DNA of 64,000 bases from Hofstenia miamia. Its lineage: Eukaryota > Xenacoelomorpha > Acoela > Hofsteniidae. The translations under genes were made by a program, and so were the position numbers. Shown here piece by piece: positions 47,900 to 64,000 of this stretch; position 1 is the stretch's first letter, and every line of letters begins with the position of its first letter. The stretch lies in NCBI GenBank assembly GCA_900660155.1, contig CABFPE010000003.1, positions 4,871,612 through 4,935,611 on the forward strand, given 5' to 3'. Below the pieces are notes generated by a model. That model saw only the letters and a list, made by a program, of their open reading frames with translations. It did not search any database and had not been told where the DNA came from.

Positions 47900-50720
47900 A
47901 ATGGTGTGTTTTTTTAAATTTTCTCTCCACTAATTCCCATATTTACACAAATTCATAACTATCAATTATAATTATATGTATGTTTGTCATTATATATATA
48001 TTAGTGCCAGGTTCTAACAAGGTTTCTAGCGTCTAGCCCCCTCCTAAGTATTACATGTCAGCCTCAGCCATATTTATTACTCGTACAAAGCCAAGGGCTA
48101 ATTTCTACATTATTCAATTCCATTAGTAACGCATCACACCCTATTGTCCAGTTTCACAGTTATTTCAAAATATGGGCTGGCGTGCTTGGTGTGAATACCA
48201 ATGCAATATCAAGGAATTACTTAAAAAAAGTACAAGAGTTAAACTATTGTTGAAACAAGCTTATCCCACCTTCAGATATCAATAATATAACTCGTACATT
48301 CGATTGTGATTTGCTTTAGAAAAGCAATGAAGAACTTCTTAAGATAGGTATTATTTAAAAGCTAAAGAGTTATCTCATTAATTACAAATTAAGAATCTAT
48401 TAGAGGCAATATAAATGTGGTAAGCCGTTAAATTAATTACTCAAAAACGCAGAATATTACAATTTTATGCGCTTGAAAATATTGCTCATTGTAAATAGTA
48501 ATTAATGGATTCTACAGGGTTATTTCGGCGAGGGAAGAGGGTGAGTAATTACCTTTCGGAAAAACATAATTATCCCCAGAGCATCAGCATGGCTAAATAC
48601 ACAGTGAAGCATGCAGAGCTGATATGAGAACTAGAATACATCTAGTAATAATAAGTCTTGACCCATTATTTTTTGCTGTGACAGATTTGGCCAATTTCCT
48701 GATTGTAGGCACTGGTGACCACGTTTTCCTCTATAACCTATCCAGTTCAGCTTTTGCTTAGGGTCTCAAATAAACTAGTTGCGAAAGAAATAGCTTTCCG
48801 AGCTCCATTAGATGACGAATTGTTGTTGGAAGTCTCTTAGAAAAGCAAAACTATTCCATAACAAGAAACGATGCAAGTAATCTTGAGTTTCACTTCAGAA
48901 TTCCCAAAAATGTCATGTTGCAGGGTGTATATATTGGTTTTATTGACTTTCAAAAGTGTCAATGACCTGTGTCACATTGTCAATGTTCCTACTGATGTAA
49001 AGAAAACGTACTGCAACCAAGTGCCATCTGCAAAAACATACTTATTTTGCAAACAAAAACGAATTTATCTAGAAGTGGTTTTATTGCAAGAACTAATTTA
49101 CTGGAAAAAATATATGATGAATTCATTTCATCTGCAATGTTGTGGCTCATATATTTTCTTTAATGGTAAGACACAATATGCTTGATTGATTATGAATTTC
49201 AAAGAGAAAGAATTGAAGCGAACTGTGCTTGTGATTGTGAACATCGTGCCAAGACAATATTTTAGAAAATCCATTCGGTGCAGTGCTTAAAACCTTTTAT
49301 ATCTTGCAAAAAAAATCGAAACATATTCTTGAACTGCACCCCCTTAGGTAGTATCAATACTCTCGGAATTTTAATCCCAGATACAACACTGATTTTAAGC
49401 ATAGCATTTTGACGCTGAAATAAACGGTTGAACTTAAGTTGACACCAAAGTTCATTGTACAGACGCTCAGCAAAATTTGGCAGTAGTTAGTATTAGTGCG
49501 TCCCACTTCGTATTACACTGTAAGAATAGAATCTAAGCAAAGTCTGCATAGAAATTGGCGTCAGTGGCATCAAGCCGCAAGTGTAATCATAATTACGCAT
49601 CTATCTATTGACTACAAACTACTTTACGTTAATAATTACCAATGCTCAATACAATCGTGTTTATGATTCACTGATTGCAGATTAAAATTGAAGCACTTGC
49701 GAAAATGTGTGATATTTCATTTGGTCCTGAATGAATATTTTGGAGTGAAAATGCAACCGGATTGAATATTTTCATTTAAAACACGGCTTCCATAACAAAC
49801 AAATCAATTCAGTTGAATAAAAAATGTAGAAAGTCAAATTCACCCTCTGGTTTCCAAAGATGACCAAATATAAGACTTTGTCAGTTCTTCACTTTGGCAA
49901 GATAACAGTAGCAGTTGAGATATCTGCGTCTTGAAAAAGTAAAGCTCAAAACCTACTGTTATCTAGCTATTGCACTTTGACATGCTCAAACATCACGTCA
50001 TCCCACAACTTAACCCTGTAGTGCTCAAGCACAGAAAAGATATTCAAAAAAATAATTTTTATTTTTAGTACATTTAATGGCCATAGCAATTAGATTCCGT
50101 CATTGAATTGATCAAGTAGTTTTGCTGGTTTGGTGTCATATTTGCAACTCCGAGGCATCAAAAGTTTCAAATTGCCTATTTCTAAAATTGTTGAAAAATG
50201 CTAAACGACTGAATGACCCTCGTTAAGCCATTGTTTTTTACTTTCAATGGACAGGAAGCCCTTTGTAAATATACACTACTATGATAATTTGGTTTTATCA
50301 CATACATAAGAGATAACTGTATGGTCTCTACGTTTTATTGGGTACATATTTCATCCATAAGCCCATCTTTAGTAAAGTTCATTAAATTAAGCAATTACAA
50401 ACAACGAATATTTTTTTGATATACAATAAATAAGATCACTTTTTTAATGATCTCAAGATTTACATTATGATACTCTCACTGCACGAAGTTGCCCATTTTT
50501 TGAATGAATTTGCAGCTAGCAACAGACTAAAATCATTTAAAAATATGCCAAAAATCATATTTCAATTTCAAGGTTTGAGTGTATTCTAAATTACATTTGG
50601 CTTGGTAATCCAAAGGCGTAAGAAAGGTATTAAATTTTCGTTCAGAATAAGTACAATATAGAAATTACACATGGATTTCACTGAAGATGCAAATTTGCAA
50701 CTACAGGCATTATAGGGTTA
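47900..50720. other. intergenic, nothing recognised
   Basis: No gene or transposon end is recognised. A plus-strand frame at 48,871-49,185 (104 codons) is not supported by composition, splice sites or any family signature. Confidence 0.4.
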
Positions 50721-50725
50721 AATCA

Positions 50726-51066
50726 AAATGAGAGTTTTTCAGCAGGATGACACTATTCCACCTACTGCAAGTTCAAGCAAACAGTTGCTTCAAATGTAAT
50801 TTGGTGAGAAAGTGATCGGGTACGGTTTTGGGATTCCTTTCCATCATAGAAGACCGGATTTATCCTCAACTGACTTCAGGATGCGGTTAATGTTAACGTC
50901 CGCAATTGATAATCCAATACCTTAAAATCTACTGGAGTTAAAAAACACTGTGTGAGCAGGGAGCACTCTAACATCGGACATGATTGCAGCTGTTGGTGAC
51001 AGTTTGACCTCAATGCTCGAGATGTGTCAGAAAGAGTTTAAAGTTCATCTTGTGTCAAGATTTTGA
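50726..51066 (+). pseudogene. mariner-like transposase, C-terminal half
   Basis: The frame reads MRVFQQDDTIPPTASSSKQL (family form FQQDGAPPHxA, second catalytic Asp), then HRRPDLSSTDFRM (PRSPDLTPLDFFLWG, third acidic residue) and MIAAVGDSLTSMLEMCQKEF, the final helix. Stops interrupt it at three or more places. No TIRs were found. The sequence differs from the mariner piece at 11.3 kb, so it belongs to another subfamily. Confidence 0.7.
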
Positions 51067-52441
51067 TTTACCTACATTTTGTATCCTAATGAATAAACCA
51101 GTTTTTTATGGAAACCTTAAAAATATATAATCTGGTGGTAGTTTCACCTAAAAATATTTAAGTCATCGGGATTTTGATTCCAAATCAAAATAAATTGTCA
51201 CTTTAAGTCAAATTTTATTAAATAAGAGCAAATCAAAGTTGATTTGTTTCTTTTAGGACACAATATTTAAAACAAAAAATATAATGGTAAAAACATAGCT
51301 CACTTTGAACATCAATCACTTTTAAGCAATTGGCATTGGAGTTCATCATTATGTTATCGCCTGGTACAAAGTTGGAACTGCTCCCAATTTTTTAGTCCGG
51401 GTCAGTATTTGGCCCCCAATATTTATATTACTCGCAGGTTGGCCTTCAGCTGGTTTTTGGGAGAATCGATAATTTTCATTAAAGATTGTAAAAAATAAGC
51501 ATCGCAGTATTTTAATATAAAGTTGCTGCAAATGTCAGGAATGCAAATCGGCTTAATACTACTTAATGTTAACTACAATGTGCAAACATTGAACTTTACA
51601 AACATGAGCGAAATTGGCACAGTATAAACCAACAGTGATTATTTACGTAATTATCGATTTATTGATTGAAACGTATAGTTTTATCAACTGCCGTACACAA
51701 TTTTTTCCTTGTTTGCACACGTTATTAAAATATTTACACATACATAAAATATATTGCGCTTTCCTTCTTTCAGATATATTTTTCGTAGATATATTGCCGA
51801 GGATAAATCAATTAGCATATAGTATTCAAATCAAGTTTGCACAAAAAATTAGAATATATTATTCATATTATAACCAATTACTTCGAAATTCTACCCATAT
51901 GTAATCTAGCATGCATTGGTCTTCATGTGTACACCAAATTATGATAAATATGTTTATGAGCACATTTACTGTGTACTACATTGCTTTTATGAACTTTTTC
52001 AAAGCTTCTTAAATTGCAAGATAAAATGATAGTTATTAACTATTCAGAGATTAAGAAAATCTATCAAAAACAAGCTACTTAGACTATTAGGGCACTCACC
52101 TGCACTTCATACACCTGGAAAATGCATAAATTTTAATTCTTTGCTATAATTACAATCATTTGAATATTTGAAGCTGGATCGAGCAATTGTTTTTAGATTC
52201 ATCAGTCGGGTTGCATATAATAATCTATTTTTAGATCCCACGATCTATCAGAGCGACGTACGTCCAATAATGCCCTCATTTAAATCGCCAATGAGTTCAG
52301 ACCAGTTTCATTGGATGGGTGATAGTTATTAGAGTCCAATTTCTAATGTACTATGATGTTAATAAAGTTTTTTAAAATAATATTTTACCAATATATTGTT
52401 AAAAGTACATATATTTGCATACTTTGTTTAACACATTGTCT

Positions 52442-52484
<43 letters not shown>

Positions 52485-53330
52485 AACAAAAAACTGAAAA
52501 ATAAAACGTTCATTAAAATAGTAATTTAATTGGGCTACAATTCCAAGTCAACTGCTATACACATCAAATTGTTGATTCCCATAATCTAGGAGTTCATAGC
52601 TTAGAAAACAACTCAACTGCACACAAGATCAAGCAACTAAGAATGTGGTGTAACATTTTCTATGCAAAAATCGATGTATATTGTTTGCCCTTTGATTTCG
52701 TCTACTGAATTTCGAACCGCGGCATACATATTTAGGTGCCCTTGCTTGAGATAACACAATATGGATAAAAATCACTGTTAAATAACAACCAACAGAAGTA
52801 GGTGGCAATTATTTACGATGATCCTGAACAAACTCTAAAAAATTGTTCAACCAAACTATTCACAGTTACAAATGCTTTTCCGTAAGAAAACAAAATAATG
52901 AAAATTATTTTTTACGGAATTTAACTAAAATTCAATTTTCGATAAAAAAATAGTCTACATTATTCAAATCATCCAAATGTTTTTCATAACTAATATTAGA
53001 TTAAATCATGGTGCTAAGTAAACAGCCGACAGCACAACATAAAATTTCATACATGAATATGTATTCAAATGTGGATTACTTTAATACCTTAGTCTGCCTA
53101 TTATAAACTTGCGAATATGAATACTTTTTTCGAACCTGGGTGTGGATTGAGAATTGATAAATATAAACAATAAAAAATAACATGCAGAACTGCAAAAGTT
53201 CTACAAAATGATATAAAGCTTGACCACTGTGTTAATACCCGCAGAGAAATTGGGGTACCTAATGTGTCAGTTAAAACATCCTCTAAGTAATAACAGTTTA
53301 TAGTAAAGCAAAAATAAGGCATCTGACGGA
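51067..53330. other. intergenic, one TA microsatellite
   Basis: No gene is recognised. (AT)n lies at 52,445-52,482. The rest is AT-rich and without recognisable repeats. Confidence 0.4.
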
Positions 53331-53820
53331 ATGCTAAAACAGATTAATTTGAAATCGTTGCACTTGCCATTCACCCTAGCAAATGATGTGAAGTGCCCCA
53401 ATATTCTAGTAGACTACTGGGAACGGGATCTAATCCTCTCTGCATTTGGTGCGATGCGTCAAGGAACGAAATGCAAAATGATTCGAATGGAAATCTCAAA
53501 ACTTCATGGGGCAAGTGTTCAAAAATTACATTGGAAGTGGCGCGAGGGTCCTCATAAGCATATTGCCAAATAATACGGAAATGCCATACAGCCACCGGTT
53601 ATAAAACTTCTTGATAAGACACTAAACATAAATATCATCAAACCTCCGGAGCTACAGCTACCTCATGATTATTTCCAGAGTTTTCATTCAGAATTTCCCA
53701 AGTAGACCAAAAAAACAAATGATTGCAATGCAATGATAGAACATTATCCCGGACGAAAATTTTACAGAAATATCTACACGAATCTTCTAGAAAAGGTCAA
53801 ATTGAGACAGCAATCTTATG
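53331..53820. other. unassigned coding-like island
   Basis: This 490-bp stretch has clearly higher GC than its surroundings and open frames on both strands. Plus: LPFTLANDVKCPNILVDYWE, then GTKCKMIRMEISKLHGAS and, after a stop, PPELQLPHDYFQSFHSEFPK. Minus: WHFRIIWQYAYEDPRATSNV, then FESFCISFLDASHQM. I cannot tell which strand, if either, was coding, nor the family. It is most likely a decayed transposon or processed gene copy. Confidence 0.3.
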
Positions 53821-55325
53821 ATTGATCTGAACATAGCTTTGTAAAAGTGTTTATTGTTTTTGTCAAGTTGTACATCGATGCTTTTGTTATTATGAGGACT
53901 CCGATAAATCAGGAAATATGCATGTAATATGGTGTAAAAAACTCTAAATCATGCCGCTGAACACTAAAATAGAACCCAAATTTGCAGAGACATATCAAAA
54001 GCTAATAGAAACCACTTTCAAGTGATAACAGTAACTGAATTAATGGCAAATATTTGGTATTTTGTTTATATCACTTATCCATGTAAATTGCAGACATTTA
54101 AAACTCTGTGCAATGAACACATCAACCAGTCGATAAACTATTTTTAATGATGCTTACAGAGACACTGAAGCCTGCTTGTTAATGGTGGGATATCGCTTTT
54201 AAGGAAGCTTTTTGCCGCCTACATATTCTCCGAATTCTCATTTTATAATTTACTATCAAAATCAAAATTATAAAAAAATATTTACAATTGATTAAGCTAA
54301 CATATTTTCTAGATAGTTTGTTCAGGACCAATTTGTATTCTACACAGCAATAGTAGCATACACATACAGGATGCAGACAGCGCTGTCATACCAAGAATTA
54401 TTGACAAAGTACAAAAAGAAATTATAACAACCTAATAATATAATTTAAACAACATCATTAAAGATACAACTCATTCAAAATAATCTATACTTCTGATAAA
54501 TCATTTTAAATGCAATTAATGAATGCAATTATAAAAACGAAATTCAATAAACAAATGTAAATGGGCGCTAAAATTAAGTATTGGAAAAGCCAATACAAAA
54601 ATATTGAACTTTATACAAAGCAAAGAATAGCACATATTAATTAACAGTTCATTCTTACAAACTGTTACACGACTTCAATGTATTATCATTGTCATAATAA
54701 TAAATAATAATAAATTGCATAATTCTTCATCTCTAACTGACAGCATAACTACATTGTTTTTCAGATGTGAATTTACTTGGTTTTGAAATAGTTGCTAAAA
54801 AAGCAGCAGAATTTATGTAATATACCATTATAAATTTTTCCAGTTTATGCCTTCTCTAAATCACAAAAGTGCATCGTGCATCACTGGAAGAATCAAATTC
54901 TTTTTATTCAAAGAATGTGAGAGACTGAAAGAAAATGTTAAAATTCACATTGGAGGCATTTATAATTTATAATTGTCGCCAAGCTGGTCAAACGGCGAAA
55001 ATAACGCATTGATAGTTTTCCTACAGATGCAATAATAAAAATTAATAAAAATTTAAATCACAACGTTTTATGGTTTTCTATCTTGCTATGTAGACATATT
55101 ACATAAACTAAACATAACTCTGAAGGGACAACGGTGTACTTCTCTTCCCAATGATGATTATGTGGGTTTAATGTATCTTGTATTCCTAGTGTCAGGGGAA
55201 ACACTGAAATATTACAATTATTGAAATTCGACAATGATTATTAATTGTAAACGCAAAGCACGGTGTACAAGTAGTTGTTTCTATTTAATTAAAAAATAAA
55301 TATTCAAACATAAAGTCTGCTATAC
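53821..55325. other. intergenic or terminal SREBF intron
   Basis: The last SREBF exon(s) should lie here or further left, after the donor at 55,326/55,325, but I found no frame that I could match to the SREBP C-terminus. Minus-strand text at about 54,880-54,750 (MVYYINSAAFLATISKPSKF) follows a pyrimidine tract but is not convincing. Confidence 0.35.
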
Positions 55326-63794
<8,469 letters not shown>

Positions 63795-64000
63795 CTATGA
63801 AAATTGGTAAAAATATAACATGCATCTTCCCAGCGTCCTTGAATAGAGATTACAGAATGTATATTATATAAATGCCTTCAAAACAAAATGATAATAATGA
63901 CATTTAATAGACACTAATAGGTAATATTGAGCATTTAAATTCAGCCAATCAAAATGTTAAAGTACTTAATCAAATCATTTAAATATCTATAAAGCCCATT

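Noticed and set aside
48871-49185. 104-codon plus-strand frame
   Set aside because: No splice sites, domain or poly(A) signal supports it; composition matches AT-rich background.

Overview
This is an AT-rich (by eye about 70% A+T) metazoan nuclear window, most likely from an invertebrate. The evidence is spliced genes with GT-AG introns, a clear SREBP gene (bHLH-zipper plus two membrane segments), and a mixed transposon load: P element, piggyBac, Tc1/mariner, hAT, and LINEs with (ATT)n tails. There are long (TA)n and (AAT)n microsatellites and several one-base N gaps from scaffolding. I cannot name the species.

Layout. Positions 1-5.6 kb hold no gene, only a short fossil gag-like piece, a dispersed repeat and a tandem repeat. 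Positions 5.66-7.83 kb are a P element with a perfect 8-bp target duplication. Positions 8.4-13 kb are a patchwork of Tc1, LINE and mariner debris. At 13.8-15.0 kb lies a one-exon gene for a secreted right-handed beta-helix protein. At 15.3-18.7 kb a LINE copy is split by a piggyBac element at a TTAA site. Positions 19-23 kb hold more LINE and transposon-borne remnants. At 24.0-25.8 kb is a mariner-like element carrying a small hAT-type MITE. At 27.8-28.7 kb are LINE 3' ends with ATT tails. At 29.6-33.3 kb is a long hAT-type non-autonomous element, inside which a 785-bp direct duplication joined by one N looks like an assembly artefact. Positions 33-47 kb are nearly gene-free, with many TA repeats and one N run. 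A 98-residue single-pass membrane protein gene lies at 47.3-47.6 kb, followed by TE debris to 55 kb.

The main gene is the SREBP homologue (SREBF) on the minus strand, 55.3-63.8 kb. Twelve exons could be mapped by splice sites and phase, eleven of them with good support apart from one donor. They run from the polyQ/N-terminal part through bHLH, zipper, an Fbw7-degron-like stretch, TM1, lumenal loop, TM2 and the C-terminal SCAP-binding region. Both ends are incomplete: the first exons lie beyond 64,000, and the last exon(s) near or below 55.3 kb were not found. An opposite-strand candidate first exon with a GC-AG type donor sits in one SREBF intron.

The window is not an operon-like system: the transposons are nested independent insertions and the three host genes show no evident functional link. 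The least explained items are the beta-helix protein, the GC-AG candidate exon and the long hAT-type element.
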